NCBI GenBank assembly: GCA_025450375.1
Contig: JANWHO010000015.1
Coordinates: forward strand, 1 to 13,110
From: Chloroflexota bacterium
Lineage (GTDB): Bacteria; Chloroflexota; UBA5177; JANWHV01
Direction of reading: 5' to 3'
DNA length: 13,110 nt
Shown: positions 1 through 5,351 of the stretch, piece by piece
Layout: each line of letters opens with the position of its first letter
Position numbering within the stretch: the stretch's first letter is position 1
Translations under genes and position numbers: made by a program
Notes under the pieces: generated by a model
Databases searched by the model: none
What the model was told of the DNA's origin: nothing
The model's input: only the letters and a program-made list of their open reading frames with translations

Positions 1-358
1 CGACCGCCATCCTTCCGCCCCACTCCTCGCAGAGGCGCGCCCCCATGAGTAGGTTGCGGACGATGGCCTCGCCGCTGACCAGAAACTCGTCCGGATGGAC
101 ATACCAGGGGCCGATCGAGACCCGTCCGGCTCCAATAGCGGCGCGCAACTCGGGAACCCGCTCGGTGCGGATCGCCGCGTAGTCTTCCAGTACCACCGTT
201 TGCCCGTCGAGCATGAAGTGCGTATAGGCCGGGTCGGCGGCCAGGGTGTCCAGCAGGGTATCAATCAGCGCCACCAGACGGAGGCGGAACTGCTGAAAGG
301 TTTGGTACCATTCGCGATCCCAGTGGCTGTGGGGGACTATAGAGAGGAGTCTAGGCAT
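1..358 (-). CDS. GH38 alpha-mannosidase, N-terminal part (runs off window)
   Basis: Reading leftward from the ATG at 358-356 gives 119 residues with no stop before the window edge. The N-terminus matches glycoside hydrolase family 38: PHSHWDREWYQTF (residues 9-21), FMLDGQTVVLEDY (48-60) and GPWYVHPDEFLVSGEAIVRN (83-102) are hallmark blocks of bacterial GH38 enzymes. His12 and Asp14 in SHWD should be two of the zinc ligands; the nucleophile Asp lies beyond the window. GH38 enzymes hydrolyse alpha-mannosides. The bacterial ones are often cytoplasmic, and no signal peptide is visible here. The substrate (N-glycan mannose, mannosylglycerate or other) cannot be told from this part. The start codon overlaps the stop of the small ORF upstream (TGATG), which suggests translational coupling. 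The family call is firm; the specificity is open. Confidence 0.92.
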   Translation of the reverse strand, partial: MPRLLSIVPHSHWDREWYQTFQQFRLRLVALIDTLLDTLAADPAYTHFMLDGQTVVLEDYAAIRTERVPELRAAIGAGRVSIGPWYVHPDEFLVSGEAIVRNLLMGARLCEEWGGRMAV

Positions 359-471
359 CAATCAAGCGCCTCGCCAACATGGGCCTCAATCCATTCCAGG
401 GCTTCCTTCTCGGCTTCCACATCCAGGGCCGCTTGGCGGTATTCCTCCACCAAATCATCATGTTCGAGCAT
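358..471 (-). CDS. 37-residue acidic small protein, coupled to GH38
   Basis: This is a short ORF of 37 codons, starting ATG at 471 and ending TGA at 360-358. A strong Shine-Dalgarno sequence, GGGGAGG (484-478), sits 6 nt before the start, which is the main reason to believe it is translated. The product has 13 acidic residues against one Arg and one Lys, and reads as one or two amphipathic helices (LVEEYRQAALDVEAEKEAL, then EWIEAHVGEALD). I do not recognise a family. The C-terminal pattern, with an EW.EA.G.AL spacing, recalls the tails of some antitoxins, but there is no DNA-binding part and no adjacent toxin. Its stop overlaps the GH38 start, so it could be a coupling leader for the mannosidase or a small protein in its own right. 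An in-frame TAG just upstream rules out a longer form. Confidence 0.6.
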   Translation of the reverse strand: MLEHDDLVEEYRQAALDVEAEKEALEWIEAHVGEALD

Positions 472-503
472 AGGATGCCTCCCCTATCCCTATCTACTGT
501 ATC

Positions 504-1418
504 CTACCCCGTCACCAGGGCGCGCACGGCCTCGGGCGTCTCGGGGCAGGCAGCCACGTCGCCGCGCCAGCAGGCGACTAGTTGGTGAATGCCCGCCACC
601 ATCACCGGCGGCTGATTGTTGTCGGCGGATGGCGCGTAGATGGGGACGATCGCCTCTACCGTATCCAACTTCAGGGTATCAAGATAGAGCGAGCGGATCA
701 GCCGGAACCATTCGGTCGCCCCCTCCAGCCAGGAATCGTAATAGCGATAGCCATCCACGGAGGGGGCGCCCGGCATGGGGCGCAGGTTGCCAAAACTATG
801 GGTCAGCACGGCCTCGCCCTGGGTGCCGGCCCGGCTTTCCATGACGAAGAAGGCCAGGGCCACCGCGTCATCCACCTTGTAGCGGGCGCTCAGGGCCACC
901 AAGGTTTTCCCTTGCCCCCGCAAGGGGGAGCCATAGGCGGCAAGGATACCGTTCACCCGATCCGCGTCCAGGCTGGGCTGGCCCTCCAGGGCGACCGCCA
1001 GAGGGCTGCTGTTGGGCGGTGGCGGCAGGGCCGGCGCGTGCGGAAGCACGGGCGCCAGGCCGCTTCGGCCCGGCGCGGTGCCGTTCTGGCTTGGCGCCAG
1101 GGCGACCAGCAACCACCAGGCGACCGCGAGGCTCACCACGACCAGAACGATCTGCCGGGCCGCTGGGGGAACGCCCCGAGGGTAGCGCGGCGTGACCGCG
1201 CGCCGCCTCCGTCTGGCCCCTGGGCGCCACTGGATCATGGCGGCCAGGCGGAGCCAGCCGTGCTTGCCACGCCGCGCGAGCCCCGACCAGGCGCTCGGGC
1301 GACGTGTGGGCCGGCCCCTGGTTCTCTTCCGGCGCGCGGATAGGGCGCGCGATGCATGTTTGCTCAATCGATCCCGTTTCTGATTGTCAGGCGATCTCAG
1401 GTGATTGACCGTGGGCAT
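504..1418 (-). CDS. Membrane-anchored lysozyme-like (glucosaminidase-fold) protein
   Basis: The frame encodes 304 residues. Residues 1-85 are very Arg-rich; a transmembrane helix follows at about 88-108 (QIVLVVVSLAVAWWLLVALA), then a Pro/Ala linker to about 145. A C-terminal domain (about 152-285) looks like the lysozyme-like fold of endo-beta-N-acetylglucosaminidases related to GH73. The supporting motifs are the helix with FFVMESRAG (Glu194 as likely catalytic acid), THSFGNLRP (206-213), GYRYYDSWLEGATEWFRLI (223-241) and YAPSADNN (261-268). The likely role is peptidoglycan cleavage or remodelling outside the membrane, tethered by the N-terminal anchor. The start is uncertain: ATG at 1418 lacks a clear Shine-Dalgarno, and ATG at 1238 (Met61) would shorten the basic N-terminus without harming the domains. 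It lies 13 nt after the deacylase gene and is probably cotranscribed with it. Confidence 0.78.
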   Translation of the reverse strand: MPTVNHLRSPDNQKRDRLSKHASRALSARRKRTRGRPTRRPSAWSGLARRGKHGWLRLAAMIQWRPGARRRRRAVTPRYPRGVPPAARQIVLVVVSLAVAWWLLVALAPSQNGTAPGRSGLAPVLPHAPALPPPPNSSPLAVALEGQPSLDADRVNGILAAYGSPLRGQGKTLVALSARYKVDDAVALAFFVMESRAGTQGEAVLTHSFGNLRPMPGAPSVDGYRYYDSWLEGATEWFRLIRSLYLDTLKLDTVEAIVPIYAPSADNNQPPVMVAGIHQLVACWRGDVAACPETPEAVRALVTG

Positions 1419-1431
1419 GAAACGGGATCAT

Positions 1432-1905
1432 CTATGCCCCGCGCTCCTTGAGCGTCACTACCCGCGCCCTGGTAACGCGGAGCAGTTCCTCGGGAGTGAT
1501 AGGAAATACGGTGTTCGGGGTGCCCGCCGCCGCGTAGACCAGATCATAGCCCAGCAAGTCCTCGTCCAGCACCACCGTGAGTTCCGTGGCATGGCCGAGC
1601 GGCGGGACGCCGCCAATCGCGAATCCAGTCGCGGCGCGTACCATCTCGGCATCGGCGCGGCGCACCGGGGCTCCCAGCGCCTCGGCCAGGCGCGCGGTGG
1701 CTACTCGATTGCCGCCTGAGACCAGGGCCAGGATCGGCTGGTCATCGGAGGCGAAGACCAACGACTTCACGATCCGCTCCACGGTGGTACCGATGGCCAG
1801 CGCCGCCTCCTCCGCCGTCCGCGTGCTCTCGCTGAACTCCACGATCCGCGGTTCCACGCCCCGCGCCAGGAGAGCATCATGGACTCGCTGTACCGCTGCC
1901 TTCAT
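1432..1905 (-). CDS. YbaK/EbsC-family aminoacyl-tRNA deacylase
   Basis: The 157-residue product fills the usual length of the YbaK/ProXp editing family, which removes wrongly attached amino acids from tRNA (for example Cys from tRNA-Pro) in the cytoplasm. Visible family features are the conserved Lys in IVKSLVF (Lys47), the strand/turn LVSGGNRV (61-68), the pocket loop [13 protein letters not shown] (93-105) and the final [16 protein letters not shown] block (126-141). I chose ATG at 1905 because GGAG (1914-1911) stands 5 nt upstream; a GTG at 1926 would add seven residues and lacks such support. It is first in the leftward gene row, with a candidate promoter at 1969-1996. Which amino acid it edits cannot be read from sequence alone. 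Confidence 0.88.
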   Translation of the reverse strand: MKAAVQRVHDALLARGVEPRIVEFSESTRTAEEAALAIGTTVERIVKSLVFASDDQPILALVSGGNRVATARLAEALGAPVRRADAEMVRAATGFAIGGVPPLGHATELTVVLDEDLLGYDLVYAAAGTPNTVFPITPEELLRVTRARVVTLKERGA

Positions 1906-1968
1906 GATCACTCCGTTCCCATCCACCCAAGTCCGCGATCTTCAGTCTATCAACCAGGTATATTTTCC

Positions 1969-1996
1969 AGGATACCGCTCGCGGGCCGCGTCTCAA
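1969..1996 (-). promoter_or_regulatory. Candidate sigma70-type promoter of the leftward operon
   Basis: On the minus strand TTGAGA (1996-1991) and TATCCT (1974-1969) are separated by 16 nt, matching 5/6 and 4/6 consensus positions. Transcription would begin near 1962, about 57 nt before the deacylase start. A plus-strand TATATT at 1959-1964 lies almost on top of it but has no good -35 box, so any promoter for the divergent gene at 2041 remains unproven. Confidence 0.35.
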
Positions 1997-2025
1997 CCTC
2001 AAGGGCGAGAAGAACGAGAAGGATC

Positions 2026-2030
2026 GGAGG
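2026..2030 (+). promoter_or_regulatory. Ribosome binding site supporting a TTG start
   Basis: GGAGG at 2026-2030 precedes the TTG at 2041 by 10 nt. The only in-frame ATG, at 1879, lies inside the opposite-strand deacylase gene and would add 54 implausible residues, so this site decides the start of the Thr/Pro-rich membrane protein. Confidence 0.55.
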
Positions 2031-2040
2031 CGACGGCGGA

Positions 2041-3345
2041 TTGGATCCCCAAGTTCCCTGGTCGCGCCCTGGCTCCCCCGTGGTTGGCGGAAACCCGGGG
2101 CGGTGGCCGTTCCGCCGCTGGGCGCCCCTGGGCGTGGCCCTGATCTGTCTCGTTATCATACTGGTAACCGTGCTGTTGGTGCGGCGGAAGGCGTCACCGG
2201 ACGCGGTGCTTCAGCTCTCGATCCAGGGGAACCAGCACATCCTCTACCCAGGGGAAGTCGTCACCTATACGATCATCCTGGGAGTGCGCGGTGACGTGGC
2301 GGCGCACGGGGTTTCGGTGCGCGTAACCCTGCCGACCACTGCCGCGTACCTCTTGGGCAGCACCACGCGGAATCAATCCAGTGTCGCCGATCGCCAGGGA
2401 TTGAGCGCCTTGCAGCAGGGCCTGGTACTCGCCACGGTCGCGCCGGGCCATGCCGAGCAATTGGCGTTGAAAGCCTTGATCGTACCCAGCGCCGCCACGG
2501 GCGAGGAGATTCTCGTGGCGGCCGCCGCCCGGCAAGCGGACACAAGCCCGGTTATCGCGGTCAGCGCCGCGCCATTGGCGCCGCCTCCCGCTACCCCGAG
2601 CTGGACCGCGACCATCACCCCGACCGCCAGCCGAACCGCGACCGCCCTGGCGACCCCAACGCCTCGCCGCCCCACGCCGCTGCCCACGCGCCCCACGCGG
2701 CCCTCTTCCTCATCGATGAGCGCGGCGGCCGCTCAATCCCTGGCTCGGCGGGCCGCCCTGGAATTGGCTCGTGTCCTGCATGATCTGCCGGTGCCGACCG
2801 ATACGCCGACTCCCACTCTTACCGGCACACCGACCTCCACCCTTACCGCGACCAGCACTCCCACGGATACCGCGACCACTACCCCAAGCGTCACTGTTAC
2901 GGCCACTCGCACCCCTCCGCCCACGCGGACCCCGATCCGAACCGCCACTCCCCGGCCAAGCTCCACGTCGCGCCCCACGAACGTTCCGAGTCCGACCCCG
3001 CGGCCCACAAGCACCCGCCGCCCTACCCCTACGCCGACCGCTACTCGGACCCCCCAGCCCACTCAGACGCCGACCGCCACCAGGACGCCCCGGCCTACTC
3101 AGACGCCGACCGCTACTCGTACTCCCCGGCCCACCTCCACACGAACCGCCACCAGGACGCCCCGACCCACCCATACGCCGACCGCCAGCAGGACGGCCAC
3201 GCCTACGGCCACCTCCACGCGCACGCCCACCGCGACCGTCCGTCCGAGCGATACCAGGACACCCACCGCGACCCGCACCGCCCGCCCCACTCGGACGGCC
3301 ACCCCCAACCTCGCGCTTCTGCCGACCGTCACCCCTGGGCCATGA
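2041..3345 (+). CDS. Membrane-anchored DUF11-like protein with Thr/Pro-rich stalk
   Basis: From the TTG at 2041 the product has 434 residues. A short cytoplasmic N-terminus with FRR precedes one transmembrane helix (about 30-48, [18 protein letters not shown]). A beta-rich domain follows at about 55-180, resembling DUF11/CARDB-type extracellular modules ([50 protein letters not shown]). From about 190 to the end the chain is Thr/Pro/Arg low complexity, interrupted once by a Ser/Ala helix ([20 protein letters not shown]). Part of the tail is built from a 12-residue repeat. Such Thr/Pro tails are common in Chloroflexota surface proteins and probably form an extended, perhaps glycosylated, stalk. 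Here the stalk is C-terminal with no second anchor, so the free end would point outward. No enzymatic function is indicated. The frame is clearly coding; the start is moderately supported. Confidence 0.75.
   Translation: MDPQVPWSRPGSPVVGGNPGRWPFRRWAPLGVALICLVIILVTVLLVRRKASPDAVLQLSIQGNQHILYPGEVVTYTIILGVRGDVAAHGVSVRVTLPTTAAYLLGSTTRNQSSVADRQGLSALQQGLVLATVAPGHAEQLALKALIVPSAATGEEILVAAAARQADTSPVIAVSAAPLAPPPATPSWTATITPTASRTATALATPTPRRPTPLPTRPTRPSSSSMSAAAAQSLARRAALELARVLHDLPVPTDTPTPTLTGTPTSTLTATSTPTDTATTTPSVTVTATRTPPPTRTPIRTATPRPSSTSRPTNVPSPTPRPTSTRRPTPTPTATRTPQPTQTPTATRTPRPTQTPTATRTPRPTSTRTATRTPRPTHTPTASRTATPTATSTRTPTATVRPSDTRTPTATRTARPTRTATPNLALLPTVTPGP
3031..3210 (+). repeat. Five 36-nt in-frame tandem repeats in the Thr/Pro stalk
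   Basis: Units begin at 3031, 3067, 3103, 3139 and 3175, exactly 36 nt apart. Each encodes a variant of [12 protein letters not shown]. The second and third copies are the most alike; the fourth starts TRTA, and the fifth decays into the less regular sequence after it. The exact period and lack of frame change indicate expansion by slippage or unequal recombination within the gene. Confidence 0.85.
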
Positions 3346-3375
3346 CCCGAAAGTGCCCGCTGGCGGGAACGGAAC

Positions 3376-3424
3376 TATCGGACCGATCCGTCCGATCAGT
3401 CTGATCGGACGGATCGGTCCGATA
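3376..3424. repeat. 49-nt near-perfect palindrome between convergent genes
   Basis: Two 24-nt arms (3376-3399 and 3401-3424) are exact reverse complements around a single T at 3400. The arms are made of GATCGG/CCGATC words. It lies 31 nt after the stop of the Thr/Pro protein and before the end of the opposing small regulator, where a bidirectional transcription stop would make sense, but no T-tract follows on either strand. A related inverted repeat occurs at 5224-5278, so it may instead be a dispersed intergenic element. Confidence 0.85.
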
Positions 3425-3484
3425 ATCCCGTGAAACAGAAAGGCGACTGAGGTCGCGCCCACGCGCTGATGACATTGGCCACAC

Positions 3485-3531
3485 CCGGCCTCAGCCGACT
3501 CGTTCCTGCCATCCGGCCTCAGCCGGAGGCC
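3485..3531. repeat. 13-nt direct repeat plus small hairpin after the RHH gene
   Basis: CCGGCCTCAGCCG occurs at 3485-3497 and again at 3513-3525. The second copy is part of a hairpin, GGCCTC-AGCCG-GAGGCC (3515-3531), located just past the stop of the leftward ribbon-helix-helix gene. It could help end that transcript, but no T-run follows, so the role is unclear. Apart from this and the palindrome at 3376-3424 I see nothing in the 3346-3546 gap. Confidence 0.5.
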
Positions 3532-3546
3532 CTATTGCGAACGGGT

Positions 3547-3735
3547 TCAGGACGGCTCGGCGTCCCGACGCAATTGCTCCAGCGCCTCGTTCACCAGCGC
3601 GTTCATGCTGCGCCGTTGATAGAAGGCGGTGGTCCGCAGCCATTCATACAGATCGGCGGAAAGCCGGACCTGGAGGATGCGTTGTCCTTCGGCGGCCGGC
3701 CGCGCCGGCTCGACCATTCTCGATTCCGAGCTCAT
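3547..3735 (-). CDS. Ribbon-helix-helix (Arc/CopG-type) DNA-binding protein
   Basis: The product is 62 residues, starting ATG at 3735 with GGAGG (3746-3742) 6 nt upstream. After a polar tail (1-18) comes a compact ribbon-helix-helix: the strand RILQVRLS (19-26), helix A ADLYEWLRTTAFYQRR (27-42), a turn, and helix B SMNALVNEALEQLRRD (43-58). Such proteins dimerise, insert the paired strands into the DNA major groove and act as autorepressors or antitoxins. No toxin gene is adjacent: downstream is a non-coding repeat region and upstream is a separate citrate synthase unit. It is therefore better read as an orphan regulator. Palindromes overlapping its candidate promoter (3801-3821) fit autoregulation; this is inference. 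Confidence 0.8.
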   Translation of the reverse strand: MSSESRMVEPARPAAEGQRILQVRLSADLYEWLRTTAFYQRRSMNALVNEALEQLRRDAEPS

Positions 3736-3800
3736 GGGCTCCCTCCGGCTCTCACCCTGGCACGGGCCCTACCTAGACATAGGGCACTACACAAGCGCCA

Positions 3801-3840
3801 TCATGCATGAAACATACTATGCTCATGGGGGAGAATGCAA
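3801..3840 (-). promoter_or_regulatory. Candidate promoter and operator of the RHH gene
   Basis: On the minus strand TTGCAT (3840-3835) and TATGTT (3816-3811) are 18 nt apart, each matching 4/6 of the sigma70 boxes. TCATGCATGA at 3801-3810 is a perfect palindrome over the predicted transcription start, and CATACTATG (3813-3821, CATA-N-TATG) is another one overlapping the -10. Short dyads of this kind are typical targets of ribbon-helix-helix proteins. The promoter itself is weakly supported; the palindromes are exact. Confidence 0.4.
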
Positions 3841-3853
3841 GAGGACGGATCAC

Positions 3854-3879
3854 AAAAGCTGCTCCCAAAGGAGCAGCTT
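3854..3879 (-). terminator. Rho-independent terminator of citrate synthase
   Basis: Reading leftward, a 10-bp stem AAGCTGCTCC/GGAGCAGCTT (3879-3870 and 3865-3856) with a 4-nt loop ends in TTTT, about 30 nt after the citrate synthase stop. The stem is perfect and position and polarity fit intrinsic termination of that gene, which would separate it from the small regulator further on. Confidence 0.8.
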
Positions 3880-3908
3880 CCGCGGGCATGGAGGCGAGAA
3901 TGGCTAGA

Positions 3909-5030
3909 TTAGCGGCGGTCGATCCCTACATAGGAGCGGGGGCTGGGTCCCACGTATTCGGCCCGCGGGCGCATCAGCCGGTTATTGGCGTATTGCTCCA
4001 GCACATGGGCGGTCCAGCCCGCGATGCGGCTGCAGGCGAAGATCGGGGTGAATTGGTCGGTGGGGATTCCCAGCGCATGGTACGCCGAGGCTGAGTAGAA
4101 ATCAACATTGGCGTAGAGGCCCTTGCTTTCCCGCACCTGCCGCTCGATGAGGGTGGAGATTTCGTACCACCGCGTATCGCCGGCCCGCTCGCCCGTCTCG
4201 CGCGAGAGGCGGCGGAGCACGGTGGCTCGGGGATCCTCGGTTTTATAGACGGCATGGCCGAAGCCCATGATCCGCCCATGATTGTTCAGGGCCTCGGTCA
4301 CCCAGCTTTCCGTGCGATCGGGCGTGCCGATGGCCTCCAGCATCCGCATGACCTTCTCGTTCGCCCCTCCGTGCGAGGGACCGGCGAGCGTCGCCACCGC
4401 CGCCGTGATCGCGCCATAGATGTCGGCCAGGGTGGAAGCTACCTCGCGGGCCGCGAAGGTCGAGGCATTCAGTTCGTGGTCGGCGTGGAGAATAAGGGCC
4501 ACGTCCATCACACGGGCGTCCCGCGGATCGGGCTCCGTACCCAGGAGCATGTAGAGAAGATTCCAGGCCAGGGATTGATCGGCGCGCGGGGCCAGCGGCT
4601 CCTCGCCATTGCGCAGGCGGTGGAAGGCCGCCACGATCGAGGGGATGCGGGCGGTAAGCAGGCGAGCCTTCCGCACATTCGCCTCGGGGGCATTATCCGA
4701 GGCGGCGGGATCGAACATCGCCAGGGCGGAGACGGTGGTCCGCAGCACGGTCATGGGCGAGGCATCGCGGGGAAAGCCGCGGAGGAGGTCCAGGACCGGC
4801 GGCGGCAAGGCGGCGTCGGCCATGACTGCCTTCTTGTGCTCGGCCAACTGGCTCTTGGTGGGCAACTCACCGTGCCAGAGGAGGTAGACCACTTCCTCGA
4901 AGGTGGAATGCTCGGCCAGATCGGCGATGTCGTAGCCGAAATAGATGAGCTTCCCCTCCGTGCCGTTGACATTGCAGATGGAGGAGGTGGCGGCGATGAC
5001 ATCGCGCAGACCGGCGGTTTTGGTTGACAT
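3909..5030 (-). CDS. gltA: Citrate synthase
   Basis: The 373-residue product condenses oxaloacetate and acetyl-CoA to citrate in the first TCA-cycle step. The active-site triad is visible: His220 in AGPSHGGANE, His259 in GFGHAVYK and Asp310 in NVDFYSAS. Other family blocks are LHADHELNAS (181-190), YKTEDPRA and the C-terminal MRPRAEYVGP. The length matches the short bacterial citrate synthases of the CitZ/PrpC group, so a 2-methylcitrate synthase is the main alternative; no prp genes are nearby, which favours citrate. I chose ATG at 5030 because AGGGAG (5040-5035) stands 4 nt before it and family proteins start near here; an ATG at 5126 would add 32 unlike residues. It is monocistronic, with a candidate promoter at 5138-5166 and a terminator at 3854-3879. 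Confidence 0.93.
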   Translation of the reverse strand: MSTKTAGLRDVIAATSSICNVNGTEGKLIYFGYDIADLAEHSTFEEVVYLLWHGELPTKSQLAEHKKAVMADAALPPPVLDLLRGFPRDASPMTVLRTTVSALAMFDPAASDNAPEANVRKARLLTARIPSIVAAFHRLRNGEEPLAPRADQSLAWNLLYMLLGTEPDPRDARVMDVALILHADHELNASTFAAREVASTLADIYGAITAAVATLAGPSHGGANEKVMRMLEAIGTPDRTESWVTEALNNHGRIMGFGHAVYKTEDPRATVLRRLSRETGERAGDTRWYEISTLIERQVRESKGLYANVDFYSASAYHALGIPTDQFTPIFACSRIAGWTAHVLEQYANNRLMRPRAEYVGPSPRSYVGIDRR

Positions 5031-5050
5031 GCGACTCCCTCTCAATCCCA

Positions 5051-5101
5051 CCACGACGTGGGGCCATGCATGGTCGCTTGCTCCGAGAACGCGCTCGGAG
5101 C
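5051..5101 (-). promoter_or_regulatory. Three palindromes in the citrate synthase leader
   Basis: Three exact dyads lie between the predicted transcription start (~5131) and the gene: GCTCCGAG-6 nt-CTCGGAGC (5080-5101), CCATGCATGG (5064-5073) and CCACG-A-CGTGG (5051-5061). They could be operators or leader-RNA hairpins. The CATGCATG core recurs over the predicted start of the neighbouring ribbon-helix-helix gene. No known riboswitch is recognisable. Confidence 0.45.
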
Positions 5102-5137
5102 GACGTTGATCGTGGTCATGGGTCACCTAACGTTATC

Positions 5138-5166
5138 AGTATGGACCAGCGCCCCCGCCCGGTCAA
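5138..5166 (-). promoter_or_regulatory. Candidate promoter of citrate synthase
   Basis: On the minus strand TTGACC (5166-5161) and CATACT (5143-5138) are separated by 17 nt, matching 5/6 and 4/6 sigma70 consensus positions. Transcription would start near 5131, giving a leader of about 100 nt before the chosen ATG. Confidence 0.5.
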
Positions 5167-5223
5167 ACTGGTCCGGGGCGCGTGCCGATCCCGCGCCTGC
5201 ATCCGCATGACCCACGGTAGCAC

Positions 5224-5278
5224 GGCAATCGGCCAGATCGGTCGGATCGGTCGGATCGGACCAATCTGGCCGATTGCC
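5224..5278. repeat. 55-nt inverted repeat with GATCGGTCG tandem core
   Basis: Perfect 15-nt arms (GGCAATCGGCCAGAT at 5224-5238 and its complement at 5264-5278) flank a core of three 9-nt units of GATCGGTCG type, the last changed to GATCGGACC. After one C-A mismatch the stem continues four more pairs (GGTC/GACC). It sits between two divergent promoters, so it is not placed as a terminator. It shares words such as CGGATCGGTC and ATCGGACC with the palindrome at 3376-3424. Confidence 0.75.
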
Positions 5279-5285
5279 ACCCCCC

Positions 5286-5314
5286 TTGACGGCCGGCCCG
5301 AGACACGTTATGAT
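5286..5314 (+). promoter_or_regulatory. Promoter of the ROK regulator (and perhaps the sugar operon)
   Basis: TTGACG (5286-5291) and TATGAT (5309-5314) are 17 nt apart, each matching 5/6 of the sigma70 consensus. This is the best promoter-like sequence in the window. Transcription would begin near 5321, about 31 nt before the ATG at 5352. Confidence 0.65.
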
Positions 5315-5324
5315 GCCCCGCATG

Positions 5325-5345
5325 TTACTTGCGTTACTGAAATAA
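5325..5345 (+). promoter_or_regulatory. Candidate ROK (NagC/Mlc-like) operator
   Basis: TTACTT-9 nt-AAATAA forms an imperfect dyad (5 of 6 positions symmetric) from about +5 to +25 of the predicted transcript. Its layout, two AT-rich half-sites separated by nine bases, recalls the sites of the ROK repressors NagC and Mlc, and it stands out in GC-rich DNA. Autorepression relieved by sugar is the inferred role. Confidence 0.4.
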
Positions 5346-5351
5346 GTTAGT

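Noticed and set aside
358..471. 37-residue ORF as the antitoxin of a toxin-antitoxin pair
   Set aside because: It has no DNA-binding part and its coupled partner is a GH38 enzyme, not a toxin; the tail similarity is only impressionistic.
95..844. Long plus-strand open frame of 249 codons at the left edge
   Set aside because: It is antisense to the GH38 start, the 37-residue ORF and the lysozyme-like gene; its product is low-complexity Arg/Ser/Pro with no family features.
1879..2040. 54-residue extension of the Thr/Pro protein from ATG 1879
   Set aside because: It would overlap the opposite-strand deacylase gene and precede the membrane helix with a non-signal, basic text; the TTG at 2041 has GGAGG upstream.
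3031..3210. Regularly spaced 36-nt repeats as a CRISPR array
   Set aside because: The units are directly adjacent with no spacers, stay in one reading frame and encode Thr/Pro repeats; no cas gene is nearby.
2710..3462. Open frames on the minus and other plus frames across the Thr/Pro region
   Set aside because: Their Gly/Arg/Val or Pro/Leu-rich products are what other frames of Thr/Pro codons give. The DUF11-like domain and membrane helix exist only in the chosen frame.
5031..5126. 32-residue N-terminal extension of citrate synthase
   Set aside because: It lies in the leader with palindromes, is not like citrate synthase N-termini, and the ATG at 5030 has a good Shine-Dalgarno.
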